Below are positions 23,501-37,999 of a stretch of DNA of 64,000 nt, piece after piece. Source of the DNA: Diorhabda sublineata (taxonomy: Eukaryota; Arthropoda; Insecta; Coleoptera; Chrysomelidae); assembly GCF_026230105.1 (NCBI RefSeq), contig NC_079482.1:12028001-12092000 (forward strand). The letters are read 5' to 3'. The notes under the pieces were generated by a model, which did not search any database, was not told where the DNA came from, and was given only the letters and a program-made list of their open reading frames with translations. How positions within the stretch are numbered: position 1 is the stretch's first letter; each line of letters starts with the position of its first letter. The position numbers and the translations under genes were made by a program.

Positions 23501-24200
23501 TATTTTTAAATTGTTTGACTAAAATTACAAAAATTCGAGAGAAATCAGGAGTGAGAAAATCAGTTGTGATTATCGCGTATATTAGAATCGGTAGACATGA
23601 CATTTAAACTTTAAAAACTAAGAATTCTAAAACAAAAATCAAAAAAAAATTTTACTGACTTAGTTACAGCAGCTATTCTTATATACAATCAATCAATTCA
23701 TTCAGTAACACGCATTACCCCTTTTCCTTTATGGAACATGAAAATTTAAACCTACATGGAATCGATACTGGTTCACAAATCTATCAAGATTACACAGAAT
23801 ATAGAAAAAATAAATTATACCACTTTTTAAACGATATGTAATACCGAAAACAGATGTAAAGTAGGACCGGACCGGAAGTCTTTCATCACGTGACAGAATC
23901 TGCTATTTATGGAACACATATTTTCTACATACTATTTATCAAGAGAAATCAAACATAACAACATTTTATAATTCCTAAAATTTCGTGAAACGGAAAGATT
24001 ACACTGCTTATATATTAATGGTAAATACTGTTTATAATTTTGTACAATTTGTAAATCTCTGTGGAATTTACAAAACCTACAAAAAAAACTAAAGGAATAC
24101 ATGTGAAACAATAATACAAAAACGTCCTGTGTTCTTAACCGTTAGATTGAAGTCAGCTTACACTTTACATGTAGAATTTATTACCTATAATGTGATTTGT
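20600..24200. other. AT-rich spacer, no gene seen
   Basis: About 3.6 kb with only short, low-complexity ORFs (a Lys/Arg/Glu-rich one at 22590-22820 and its hydrophobic antisense). I recognise nothing. Confidence 0.4.
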
Positions 24201-24783
24201 CATAAGTTGCTTATACTATTGCATAACCAATAGGATAGTAGGTTAACCTTATGAGGATATCATTTGACGAGGTGGACGCCACCAATAGATGGCAGTTGGC
24301 ATCCACAGTATGTCTTTTCTTACTGTACGTCGTAGCTTGAATTACGTGTTTTCTTAGCTTTGGTTGCCGAATTACCCCAATAACAGATGGCGCCAAAATT
24401 ATTTCAAATATTATATTCAACCCTTAAGCAGTGTTGTAAAGTTTCATATTTTGGGTGCCTATAGCAAAGTTGCAAATTGAGTTCATTATTGTATTGTGTT
24501 CGTTGGGTTATTGTTGAGTTTCGTTAGTTGTACATTTGGATTATTTTTTTATTTGAGAATCTTTGAACTTGGATATATATATTTCATTTTTAAGATGAGT
24601 GAATATTATTACAATTAATATACATCACTACTCTCCTAGTTAATATATTCAAATTATAAGAGGCGCTAGATGTATAAATGCCACAGCTTACAATTTCGAA
24701 AAAAAAAACTGTACAATTAGCGAACTACTTATTAAATGTATTTATATAACAAATAATCACTTCTGCTTTTAAATTTTTTAGAA

Positions 24784-24907
24784 ATGGCTGGAAATAAGTG
24801 TGTTTATTTCAATTGTGGACTAAGTAAGAGATCAGATTCTACAATTAAAATGTACCAATTTCCTGTGAATGACCCTGCTAGATGTCAAAAGTGGATCATA
24901 CACTGGG
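24784..24907 (+). CDS. THAP zinc-finger domain, N-terminal exon
   Basis: ATG opens MAGNKCVYFNCGLSKRSDS, the start of a THAP C2CH zinc-finger: C6-x4-C11, then FPV and QKWI, which in THAP domains is the region around the conserved Trp and Pro. The exon encodes 41 codons plus one base and reaches a plausible donor TGGG|GTCAGT at 24908. The exon with the second Cys/His pair was not found. It lies 1.7 kb upstream of a P-element/THAP9-type exon in the same orientation, so the two are probably parts of one P-like transposase gene or its domesticated relative. No lesion is seen in this exon. Confidence 0.65.
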
Positions 24908-26055
24908 GTCAGTTATTCTTAAGACAATTATTTTTCATAAAGGAATAAAAAATAGTGAATGTGAAATGACTGTTTATAAATGTTCAATACTAAACATAAG
25001 TAGGTATTTAATTATCGTCAAATAAAAGATAATTCGTCCAATAGTTTTTTCTGATAATGATTTTATTTGTATTATGGTCGCATTGCATATTATACGAGTA
25101 CAATGTTTACTACAAATTCCAAATCCATTCAATCTTATAAACTTATCAAAAGTACTTGAATCATACCTAAATTTAAACTTAGAAGCCACCTTTGTAGTAA
25201 AGACAGAATAGAATAAAACATTTTTAAAAATATTTCAAACTTATACATAAACACAACTAACCGAATACAAAGGACTGAACTTTAATATTTCATAAAAATT
25301 GAAATAGTATTTTTTGTTATTTTTTTATGTTTATGAACTAAGCACACAATAATAAGGTAGTGTGTCTGTGTGTTTATATTTGGAAATGATCCTGTCAATG
25401 AGGCAAAAATTTCACCTGTTCAAATGTATATAGACTGGTTTTTTTATCACATATTACATTATGGTTATAATACTATATTCTATACCATAAAAGATTGACA
25501 AAATAGTAAAAATTAGGGAGAAAATTATAATTTCCTCCATTCTCAAGTTATACTTGAAAATTATGCTTTTGTTTTATCCAGCATAGAATGTTTGAATGAA
25601 ATAATATCAAATACTAGTTTTATTTAAATACAAATTTACTATAGACATGTACCAACCAATCTTCGATACGACGTTTCGTGCCTTCACGAGGCAAACAATA
25701 GGTTTTTAATGAGGATATGCTTATTTATTATAATTATTAGTTAATTTAAACGATTTAGCATACTTTTATCTCGAATAACTAACATCACTGATGATTATTC
25801 TTAAATACGTTTCTGTCGTAGATACTCGTATTGATTTTGTCAAAAAATGTACTGAGAGCTTCACTTTAAACATTACCTGGTGTTTTCGATATAAAAAAGG
25901 ACTTTTTTAACCAATGTAATGTCCCTCCATAATATAATCACCATTTTTGTCCTCGTATCTATTAAGGGTAAAGGGTAAGAATATGGTAATGCCATATACC
26001 ATCTTACGATTGTTGAATACTTTCAATAAAAATGAATTTTAGTTAGTTTCAATCT

Positions 26056-26181
<126 letters not shown>

Positions 26182-26569
26182 CAAAAAACACATTTAACAA
26201 GAGATAATTTTATTTGCTAGTAAGTAGTAATACATACTTGGTTCAGATAAGTAGACCTTTTGCCTGCTTTAATTATATCATTAAACTAACATATTGTTTT
26301 GTATGCATTTATGGTCTCATTGTAAAATATAATTTCTGAAAGTTGAAGGTAGCAACAAGCTCCTCAAGTACATTTTTTTATTCGCACATTATGAATGAAT
26401 TTATCATCCCAACAAATATTGATAATATTGATTTAAAACTATAGAACAAATTAATTATTTTTAAAAAATGTTACTTATAAAAAATCCTGGAGAAGAGCAA
26501 TTTATATTTTCAACTATAGTAGTTGGTGTCTTTTTTGTAACGTTATCGCTGTATTAAATATGACGCTTG

Positions 26570-27371
26570 CCTACTACTGATGTACCATTCCGCTACAAAA
26601 ATGATGAAGGTTCAGAAAGTAAATCGGATAGGAAAAATTTGGATGAACAAATAATCCAATTGAATGTTTCCTCACATCCACAAACATATTCAAATAGTGA
26701 TTTTATTGCCCCCATTCATTCCAGAAACATTGACATGACAGATAGTTCTATCAGTAACCATGAAGATGAAGAGTGGTTGAAAGAGTTACAGAACCTTCTA
26801 TCTTGTTCTATGGGAATTGGAGGTAGGAAGCAGTCATTGCAAGAAGAAAATGAACGGTTGAGAAGGGAACTAACCAATGCTAGGAAAAAAGTCAATAACC
26901 TGAATACTCAATTGACAGCTACAAAAAAAAGGATTATGAAAACACAACTCTCTGCGAACGTTTTGTATGGACAAAGAACCCTCACGAATTTTATAAAGTC
27001 TCTTGTGAATATGCAATTACGACATAAGATGAAATCCTCATGTTTACTATCTAAAAAGAAAACTGCCCTGTCATTATTTTATAAAGAACCTAAGACGTAC
27101 AGATATTTGCGACAAAAAGGATTTATTTTGCCAGCAACAGTGAAATCATGGGTTGTCAATTTCCGTTGCAAACCTGGATTCATTTAAAAAATTTGTATGC
27201 ACCTTACTTTAAAGGCGGATACGATGCTGCGTTACGAAAGGAAATGTATTCTGATGTTCGACGAAATGTCTATTGAGAGGAATCTTGAGTACAACATGAA
27301 AATAGATTTAATTGAGGGTTTCGAAGATCTGGGCGAGTTTGGAAGAAAGCCTTTCCCTGCCAGCGAAGCTG
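26570..27371 (+). pseudogene. P-element/THAP9-like transposase exon with one nonsense codon
   Basis: A long open frame encodes a polar linker, then a heptad-rich coiled coil (KQSLQEENERLRRELTNARK, about residues 85-130). A region typical of P-element transposases follows, up to the RNase H-like start: KSWVVNF...PGF, then LKADTM, CILMFDEMSIERNLEY and DLIEGFEDLGEFGR. One TAA at 27185-27187 interrupts the frame, which otherwise continues unshifted to a possible donor GAAGCTG|GTATAT at 27372. The FDEMSI Asp is the expected first catalytic Asp. Later exons with the remaining catalytic residues are not seen. The acceptor of this exon was not found, and an in-frame TGA sits at 26561-26563. Probably a dead or very recently broken copy. 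Confidence 0.75.
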
Positions 27372-27439
27372 GTATATTCATTCTGTTTTTTTTTTTGGTA
27401 AATCAATACACAATCTTTTTTATGTCAACATTTCGGTAG

Positions 27440-29760
27440 CGTTGATCCAGCTACCGTTATGAAGAATAATGTTTTATAAAATTGTTGGTCCCTAGCTGAC
27501 ATTAATGAAAAAAATCGAAAACTATAAAATCAACAATATTATATATTATTATATATAATAAGATGGTTTAAGACTGAAGCAAAAAAATTGTCGTACATGT
27601 TTCAAGGTCCATTCACAGTAGATTATATTTTCGATAAAAGGTGAATATTGAAATATTTGTGTGGATTGTGGTTTGATTTCCAATATTCAACAACAAAAAG
27701 AATAATGAATTACGAATAATAATTAACGTTTTTATTTAAAGTAGGTGTTTCAATAGTAAATGTGATTACTTCACCCAAGAATATCTAGAGGTGATCGCGA
27801 GTAGATTCTACATGTACTACATTTTTGGGGTTTTACATTCTTCTTAACATGGATTCAGGTTGTTTAGTGGATTTTGTCCATTTTTTTCTGTGGCCAAAAT
27901 TAAGAGCTACTTTGTATATATTTTCTTGATAACACATAGTCCAAATGGGTCGGATACTGGTTATAAAAAAAATATTAGAATGTGAATAATGTTCCGAAGC
28001 AACACTATCAAACTTTTTAACAAACATTTTGAGAATTTGAAAAAGTTTTAAAATTACAATAAATTTACTCAATTTGTTGGCTATTCCAATTTCCCACAAG
28101 GAATATATACAGGACCGTACTACTTGTAGTTTCTGGTAATTTTTTCAATCGCTCAGTCTATAATTATTATAATTTTATATCAACAATTTCATGAAAAGTC
28201 TAATTATTATTATTACTTTATTCAATATCTCTGTTCCATATTTCCTAGTAAATTCATTTACTAAAACTTTGAGTGTTTTATTTAGTTATCTAATATGAAG
28301 GATGCAATTACCTCAGAGCAAAAATCCCGTGATTCCTGACGTTTATGCCAAAATATAACATTTTTTTTATTTACATTCATTTATTTCAATTTATTCATAA
28401 TGTACTTCATAACTTCACATTGTATTGAAAATACCAAATTTTAACTCATCCTAGTCTATTTATATCTGTCTGTTTACAATGTAACTGAAAGTCCAAGCAT
28501 TAGGTAATGTCATAAGATGTTTATTGCCCAACCGATCTATGACCTGTTAGAACCTCCATGCTAAAAAATTATCATCTAGGTATCTTTAGAATTATAAGCA
28601 ACTAATAGATTTAGTAAGTTCCGAATATTGACGACGGCATTTCTTCAAGAAAGGACATATTGCACCATTGAAGAATTCTACAATGTCATTAATTGAATTA
28701 TTAGTACGATATTGTAATATGATACATTTAGTATATTTCATCTCGTTACGTTTAAAATTTAGTATAGTTAGAACTTTTTGCAAGTTATTGTTTTTGATTT
28801 TATCAAATATATTAATACAGTACGAAAGCGGGACAAAATCAAAAATATTTTTCCCAGAAAGAAAGGGGAAAATGTATAAATCACATAAATCAACTGAAAG
28901 TTAAAAAAAACATACAAAATAGCCAGGACTTAGTTTTTCGCCTCTTCAAAATATCATCAAAATATGATATTTCAAAAATACATTTATGACCGAGGTTCTG
29001 AAATCGCAAATTCATATTATTTCAGTCACCAAAGGAAAGTATATATATTTTATATACCTTGGTGCATGATTCTTCTTTCTATCCCAAATTTAAGTGATTA
29101 ACAGATTAATGGAAAATTATTTGTTCCATTTGCTAGTACTACACGAACTCATTACAAAAATCTTTTTTTTTATACATTGAAATTGGTGACAAATAATTAG
29201 TAGTGAGATTAAGTTTATTTTCGGTTCAAGATGAATACATGCTATAACATTGATATTTCAAAATACGTCCTATCTATCTTTTGTAAAGATTCCTATCGAA
29301 TAGGTAATTTGTGTCACTTTTGTAATAAAAAGTAAAATCGGCAACAAGGTACTATTGGTTCGAATTTCGAGGCTAAAGAAAACTTCACATTTAGATGGGA
29401 TCTTTCCAAAAAAATTTAGTTGTTGAAAATAGTGCTGTTTATTTCAGATGGCACTAAGCTACGGGTCATTTTTATAAAGAACGAGCGTAATAGTAACTAG
29501 ATGGTATGTGAAATTGCCTCAAATGGTTTTAACATTGTCACTGTTCTACTATTCTATTCTTTATACAATGCTCATACTGTGGTATCTGAAATTCTTAGAA
29601 ACTGGAAAAATAAGGAAATTTTCTCTACTGGATGTACTTCTTTAGAATCGTTATTATTAAAATATTTGGGATTTAAATATAAAAATGGAAATAACTGAAT
29701 AGTATTAATAGAGCAACCAAATATTGCTAGCCAATGAGCATGTTTTCTTCAAAAATATAG
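27440..29760. other. AT-rich spacer, no gene seen
   Basis: No recognisable protein, RNA or repeat structure beyond general AT-richness. Confidence 0.4.
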
Positions 29761-29769
29761 AGAAAATCG

Positions 29770-30720
<951 letters not shown>

Positions 30721-30999
30721 GATTCCCCCCTCTTATAAAAAAAAAACAAAAAAACACACACACGCACAACAAATTTCGTCAGATGTGGTTTCTTTATATA
30801 CAAATTATACAAATATTCCTATTACCATTGTGAAAAATATATTAATGAGAAAATGGGACAAAATTAAAGAATATACAGAAATATATCACACTTACAACAA
30901 CATATTTAAAATATGAAAATGAAATATACAAACAAAACAAAATGAACAAACAAATTGATGGTTAGGTTAGGTAGATTAAATTTTCATAAAGCTTTGCCA

Positions 31000-31880
31000 G
31001 GATGACAGTATTTCGTTGATAACTAAAAAATTTTCATGGAGCACTTTGAGAAATATGGATTTTGTCTGGAAAAAGCAAAACCGTAAGGCACTTTTACTGG
31101 AAAGCGATGAAATTGTTTGCTGGCGTCGAAATAAGTACAGCAGTACAGAAACAGATCAGAAGAAAATCTTTTATCTTGATGAGACGTGGGTGGATTAATG
31201 AATGTTATACCGTACCAAAAATGTGGCAAGACAAATATATAACCATTGCTCGCAAAGCTTTCATGGAAGACCTGTCAATAGTTATTAAGGTGCCTTCAGG
31301 TAAAGGGAAAAGACTAATAATCGTCCATATTGGAAGCGAAGAGAGATTTTAAAAATGTTTTTTTAACCTTTCAGTCGTGCCATACGGGAGACTACCACGA
31401 GGACATGGATTCGGATGTTTTTGAAGACTATTTTGGTGAATAAAATATGTTCCGGCTGATTCAGTAGTAGTTAAGGATAACGCAAGTTATCATTCTCGAT
31501 GTATAGAGAATACTCCAACTTCATCTTGGAGAAAACAAGAAATTATTGACTGGTTAACCACCAAAAGTATCTATTGAATTTGAAGATAATTTTATAAAAA
31601 AAGAACTATTAGCTATAGCAAATTTACACAAACATCGTTTTATGAAATACGCCGTGGAAGATATAGCAGAAAAACATAGTGTAACTGTGCTGCGCACACC
31701 GCCATATCATTGCAAACTGAATCCTATATAACTTATATGGACGCAAGTGAAAGGATTAAGCCATTACAGAGGTGAGCTGGCGAAAAGCAGTCCAGCATGT
31801 CATGAAAGAAGAGGAGAAAATGTAGGATCTTGACTACTTGATCTATCGGACCGTCGACCTGTTAATTTAATTCCTGTATA
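31000..31880 (+). pseudogene. DDE-superfamily transposase, third catalytic residue replaced by stop
   Basis: Plus-strand frames show FYLDETWV (31168-31190, first Asp), TVPKMWQDKYIT, SGKGKRLIIVHIGS, VVVKDNASYHSR (about 31461-31500, second Asp) and LRTPPYHCKLNPI-stop-LIWTQVK (31690-31745). In the family the last block is NPIEL(I/V)W, so the catalytic Glu codon is now TAA (31729-31731). This well-defined insect DDE_3-like family is related to Tc1/mariner transposases; I cannot name the clade. There are frame changes at about 31080, 31195, 31350 and 31570, and part of the C-terminus is deleted. Confidence 0.75.
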
Positions 31881-31889
31881 ATGTATTTT

Positions 31890-34800
31890 TTGTATAATGT
31901 TATATAAAAAATAAGTGTACCTATTACTATGTACATAATGCCTAATTTTTATTCTGTTAAAATGTCATTTTTTCCTCTTTACGATTATCCTACCGGCACG
32001 CCTTTGGCACAATATTTTCAGTGTTTGTGAATGGATAACAATAGGCTAAGCCCATAAATTGACCCCAACCCGGGTGGTACTACCAGTACTAAAAAATTTT
32101 TTTTACAATGAAATCAATGCCAAACTATGAAAGTAGCTTAAATATTCGTCGGGTCACTCTAGGGTCCCTTTGCATTCCTAATGAGATTTTATTGCTTCAT
32201 ACCTTTCTGAAATAAACTATAACAAAATTATATATGCTTGTCATCTTTGAAAAGCTTTTGGAAAATATACCTTATATGGGTAGTATTTATCTGTTTTCAT
32301 AAAACTGTGAAAGTGTGAAATATGATTAACCGAAGATTATGCATTAGAATAGTTGAATAGGAAGTACACACTTCACATTATTAAGGCAAAAAACTTTGTA
32401 AGAAATTTTTTTTTCAAACTACGCTGTTCAATAATTGTGATTTAAAACACTTTATACCGTGTTCTGACCTCCTGCATCTGCCAATGTTTTAGGATGAAAT
32501 TTTGAAATTAAAATAGCCCACCATTATAAGAGTCAACCATCGACTGTAATAATGCCAATAAGAGGGTAGAGAACATTTTCTTCATATCTTACGTTTTACC
32601 ATTCTCAAGAGCTTTTTAATAAATCTACACACAACATACTTTTGCAAGTAGTTGATAAAGAAAGTTTATTAGCAGCAAATAAATCCAATGTAAAATCGAA
32701 TCTAGTGTTCTAATGTTCTTTTTACAACTGAACAATAATAATTCTATTCCAAACTTTGATAATATGATAAGAAACCATCAGAGAGCCAAGAAAATTTTAC
32801 CTGAAAACTAAAAGTTCAAAAGGAAGATGTTGTAGATACGATATCTTACTTAAGTAAATTGGTATTGCAGGTCATAAATAGGTTATAAACGAATCATAAA
32901 CAGTTAAATTTGCCTTGGGTATTAAATAAGTTTTGAATATTGTTCGTGCTTGTACTCACAAAAAGAAGCCGACACTATTTGTTAGGTCACCAATCTAAAA
33001 ATACTAAATAAATCACATGTTGTAGAGAGTTCTCTCCTACGAGCCATCATCTTTGGGGTTTAGGATATGTTAAAAAATTATAAGTAGAATATCACTTGCA
33101 GGGAGATATTGTCATAATACGAGGACGTTATTGTATCAATAAATGCCTAGATTGAGAAGAAAGACAACTGTCATAGGAAGCGTTAAAAAGGTTAGGGTAT
33201 CGCTAGACTAATTTTATGTACTGCAAAGTTTTAGGCTGCTCACAATTATTATAATTACTTCAAAAGTACAATCGCCTCAAAGTACACACCACTTCTTGTA
33301 TAGATTTCACTGCCACAAATCATATGAACAGTGCCGTTAAACTGTCTCCCAGCCTACCACTATGCAATAGATAGGGCCTAATTAGCGCCAAGTTAAATTG
33401 TCTCGCGTCTAATTTAAATTGAATTTGTATATATGTAAATTATGTTAAAAAACTATTGAATTATTCAAAAAAATTACATATTTTAAGAATGGAGAGGAGA
33501 CATTTTTCTGGATGCTCATAATAGTTTTCTGTCACGAAAAGAGAAAAATATTCGAGCTCTATTAAAACATATTCTAACCATTTAAAAAAATTGTATTTTT
33601 AGTTACTATATCACAAGAAAGAAGCAACCTTCAATTCATATAATGCAAAGTTACATTGAAATTTATAGAAGAGAATTACATATTTTGCCAAAATTGGGTA
33701 GTATATCTTTTTTTTTTTTATTGATAATCTATGTATATAAACAGCTTCTGAAAATTCTCTTTCTCTCATCCTTCAAAATAAAGCATAGGTAAGCGGTCAT
33801 TTTCTTGTTAATCTTAAGAGTGAATTCCATAGTAAATTAATAACCCACCGTTAACAATATTGTTTCACCCAATAAATACCTATGCCTGGTAGAGCATTTT
33901 CTGCTAATTTGCTATCGACGTGAGTGATACTCGTATACAGTACTTGTCCATTACAAATTAGTGATGAAGTTGTGGATATCGTTTCTGTATAATCCAAAGG
34001 TCCTCAAAATGTGATATCAGCACAAAAATTATATAGCGAAGCAGCGTTTGAGTGATACGTAGAAAAAGACACTCAGCTTGAACAATGGAAGGCACCGTTA
34101 TTATGAGAAGAGCGTTATTTCTTGTATTTGGTACTTATCGGGGAGTATCATTCTAAACATCTGAAAGGGACCATAGACAAGGTTTAAAATAACTTTGTAT
34201 TTCATATATCATATGTATTTATCTAACATGTTCACATTGACCCCATATCAAAGAAATTTGGACATAAAGTCTTAAATGATGAATATTTTAACTATCAGGT
34301 ATTGTTATTGGATAACAAGGAAATATAGAGATTTCTTCATCCGAAACCACTCTTAGGACCATAAAAATGATAATTTGCATATTATGCATTATGAATTTGG
34401 AAATAATTCTCAATGGTTAGTGAATCACAATGGGTAGCGTGTTTTTGGATTTTGCTACTAAACAGTGGCCCAGCATACTTTTCAAGAAATGTGCGGAAAC
34501 TATTAGGTTTAAAATGTCGAGGAAGTTTATTTCTCAGAAGTCACCTGTGTGAATCTCCTATGGAATTGGTTGAAAAATATAGTTCACTAATTTCCACCAA
34601 CAGCTAGTGCCCGGCAAAGAACATTCGTAGCTTATTAAGAGCAGACTTTGAAGCAACTGTGACTCCTTGCGAGGGCGGTATTAAGTGGATAGAAGCCATT
34701 TCAAATATTTAAAGAGGCATTAGGTTTATTTAAAAATATCATAGTCCTACACTTCTACATTTTTTTATAATTCTTTGAACTATAGTTCATTCATTTAGTG

Positions 34801-35160
34801 TGCGAAACAATTCACTTGAATAATATAAAATTAGTTATCTCAATTACCAAATTATCCCTTGATAATAATATGAAATTATCGGCAATACCTAATTTCTTGA
34901 AAACATTATTGTTGATATTTGATTAGGTAGGTAGGTAAATAATTTTTTAATGAAGATTGTTTTCGTTTGTATTTTTCTAGATGTTATAGTAAGAGCAGGA
35001 AGAAACTTGAATATCTAAATTTCGATTTTTTGTGAGACTAATCCAGTGCTATGTAAAAGAGAAGAATTGGTCGCATTTAGCGGAAAAATCATTGGAAAAC
35101 AGCTGATAAAAACACGATTTATCTTAAAAATATATATATATTAAGCATGAAGTTGTGGAC
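31890..35160. other. AT-rich spacer, no gene seen
   Basis: About 3.3 kb without recognisable coding, RNA or transposon ends. Confidence 0.4.
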
Positions 35161-35214
35161 TTAACCTTTTGTGCTAACGTCGGTTTCAATCGGATCCTTT
35201 CGTGTATTTGGTAG

Positions 35215-35440
35215 CAATGAGAGTGGGAGGTTACCCAGATTTGGCCCAAATCTGAGTTCCCATTGCATGGCCGAGCTTAGGGTCGCCAGTCTTGGGCCAA
35301 GGCTGAGAAACCACAGGCATGGCCAATGCTCGGCTGACCAGACTTGGGCCAAGGCTGGTGCGTCTCACCTCGATTTCCTAGTACTGGCCCTTGCTTGGTC
35401 CCATTGTAAAAATTTGGGGGCTCCTGTATGGGTATCTGGC
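35215..35440. repeat. GC-rich degenerate minisatellite, period about 50 bp
   Basis: CCAG(A/T)(T/C)TTGG(G/C)CCAA recurs at about 35236, 35286 and 35338, each followed by a variant of CATGGCC(G/A)A(G/T)GCT about 30 bp later. More diverged units (ACTGGCCC, TATCTGGCCCCG) continue to about 35440. It forms an abrupt GC-rich patch in very AT-rich DNA and produces a 154-codon ORF that I regard as non-genic. Confidence 0.75.
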
Positions 35441-35640
35441 CCCGTTTTTTCTTCTTGTATGGGACATTCTGGACCAGACCCAGTGTTTAAGAGCACTTTT
35501 AATTTGTGCTATGTAGCTGTACCGGAATTGAAACGTGAGAAATGTAAACAAAAATTGAGACAGATATATGTTAAATCAATTGTCTTCTATGATCAAACGT
35601 TAAGTTGTAGCCTTCTTGAAAGTAAAAATGATTAAATTCG

Positions 35641-36444
35641 ATCATGAGGATGAGGAAAGTGACAAAGTCCCACCATATCATATAACACTCGTTAACGTTA
35701 TTAATTAAAATAATTTCGTTCAAATGAACTAAATACTAGCAGCAGGTAGCAGTAGCGCTAAGCGCTACGACCGCTGAATGCAACCATTCATTCATAAACT
35801 TTGTTGCAGACGGAAAAATTTGGACAGCTGGAAACGCAAATATTTGAGGAAATTTTTTAACATCATTTACACAATTAAATTATTCATGTTTCCTCCCTGA
35901 CACGTGGCTCTTTGTTATTCTAGTTTTGTCAGGTTGGCCGCTAAACAAATATTATTATAAATTATGATTAACATAATATTTAATAATTTATAAATATTAA
36001 GAATAATAAGATATGAGAATAAATATCAGAATTCTAGAATTGTATAATAGCTGAATTTTCTTGTTTGTAGAATCTTCTCAGTTGTTGAAGAGTTACAGCT
36101 GTTTATTTATAAAAACATTAAATCACAATCCTCTACTTTATTTCAATAGATACGTGAAATATTCTCGAATGCCTTTAAGAATTTTTTTTTACATGTATAG
36201 ATGAATTGCAGTGGAAAATTATTCAGATTTTAAGATGGACCTTACACTCACTAGAACTTTTCATTCTTTCCACAGGATCACACTTTTTTGAAGTCCACAA
36301 ATTTTTCAGATATTCATGGTGTCGATACCGTTCAAAATTCATAAAGAAAAAACAGTGAAAGCTTTTTTTTTCGCAAACCATCAAAAATATGGATTTCCCA
36401 CAAATATTTCATCGTAGTCTACAATAATAAACAATTAGAAACAA
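35641..36444. other. Spacer, no gene seen
   Basis: Contains a short palindrome TAGCGCTAAGCGCTA near 35753. No other feature recognised. Confidence 0.35.
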
Positions 36445-36489
36445 ATGAATCGATTTCGACTCAAATTCAACATCTTTTTAATGGCTTTT

Positions 36490-36490
<1 letters not shown>

Positions 36491-36543
<53 letters not shown>
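36491..36543. repeat. (AAT)n trinucleotide microsatellite
   Basis: About 53 bp of ATA/AAT repeats immediately upstream of Penelope fragment 2. Confidence 0.95.
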
Positions 36544-36544
<1 letters not shown>

Positions 36545-37102
36545 TATTATCCAAATATTTCACTAAATTGAAATCTAAAACACCAAAAAACAAAAGAAGT
36601 AATATTATATATCAAGTGCCTTGTACTAATTGTGACGCTGTCTACATAGGGCAAACATCTCCGTATTTAGAAAATAGACTAAGAAGTCATCAATATGTTA
36701 AAAAAATAGAACTGCATGACGAACCATGAAATATCAAAAAAAAAATAATTTCAATTATGAAGGTTCAAAAAGTCTCGAAACGGAATCTAATACACGACAA
36801 AGAGAATTTTTAGAAATAGTTCACATTCATAAGAACGAAAAAGTTATAAATGATAAAAAAGATCTAAATATATAAGTAAAATTTATAGCTCTATTTTGTA
36901 AATTCTGCTAAATTTGATATATTTGAGATGTGGAAACCAAGGAAAAATTAATTTTTCTTATTGGAACAAAGTTCTAAGTTGATTTTATCCTTATTTTGAT
37001 ATTCATGATGAAGGTGATCTATAGATCAATATAAATAAGCAAATTGTCAGTGTCAATATCATATTTTGATAAAGACTTAAAGAAAAGTCGAAACGTCAAA
37101 AT
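36545..37102 (+). pseudogene. Penelope-like element fragment 2 (GIY-YIG endonuclease end and 3' region)
   Basis: The frame KTPKNKRSNIIYQVPCTNC, then DAVYIGQTSPYLENRLRSHQY is the GIY-YIG endonuclease domain of Penelope-like elements, with the AVYIGQT core and the conserved Arg/His of the following helix. A stop at 36727 and a frame change interrupt the rest (a TNTRQREFLEIVHIHKN-like block about 36790-36830). The 3' region includes GATCTATAGATC (37016-37027) and a motif at 37063-37102 that resembles a decayed hammerhead ribozyme core. A (TA)n run follows. Confidence 0.85.
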
Positions 37103-37169
37103 TTATCCTTTTTTTAAAAAAACTATCAAAAAACTAATTTTGAAACAGAAGAGACCTAAAATCAAGAAC

Positions 37170-37172
<3 letters not shown>

Positions 37173-37241
<69 letters not shown>
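37173..37241. repeat. (TA)n microsatellite after Penelope fragment 2
   Basis: 69-bp TA run, about 70 bp past the recognisable end of the Penelope 3' region. Confidence 0.95.
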
Positions 37242-37242
<1 letters not shown>

Positions 37243-37989
37243 GCATATGGACATAATAGAATATATTGGAATGAATAAGATTAGAAAAATCTTTTTAGAA
37301 TATTATTATATTTTCAAATACCTACTTGTTAACGAATTTAAGTGTATACGAGGTTTTTTATCGAGTAACAGTACTAGTGAAAGTTATCTGTATTTCAGAT
37401 GTCTTTATATAAAAATTTAATTCACACTTTCCTCCGAAATAAGCAATTACCTGTAAACCAATCGCTTCAATAACAGTTAATTATTTGAAATTTCTTTAAC
37501 GTTACTGATTTTGATACTTAGATATTCAGACTTCATTTGAAATATATGTTGATTACTTACTAAAGGATTCGTATAATAATGTATATTTCATCAAAGCCTG
37601 TTTGTAAATAGAAAGCTCGTTAATTTATTTCTTATATTCACCGCGTATTCCAAAACACTAATACAAATGTGGTATAATATTGTGAATCTTGAATAGTTGT
37701 GTGTCTGGTAGTGAATTAATCTTGATCCAATTATTCAGCGCCAGGGCTCTTTTTCTAAGAGCTACATTTACTTTATTATCACAGTTTTAAGAAGTATACA
37801 TTTTCACTTAGAATTAAAACTATTCTTCACCCTACTTTTATTATACAAAACTAATAGATACAATAAGGCATTCAAGTGTTTGATAAATAGTAATAAATAA
37901 ATAGAAAAAGAATTGAGGTCATTTGAATTCACCAATAAATTTGGAAATATCTAATTCATACTGATAAACTAGTGAACTCATATCTAATC
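37242..37989. other. AT-rich spacer, no gene seen
   Basis: Nothing recognised. Confidence 0.35.
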
Positions 37990-37999
37990 ACAAAGAAAG

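Noticed and set aside
35171..35635. 154-codon plus-strand ORF, the longest single plus frame after the P-like exon
   Set aside because: It runs through a GC-rich degenerate tandem repeat, has no family motif, and the antisense is open too, as expected of repeat DNA.
37044..37241. ORF ending in a long Ile-Tyr repeat
   Set aside because: Penelope 3' non-coding DNA read into (TA)n.
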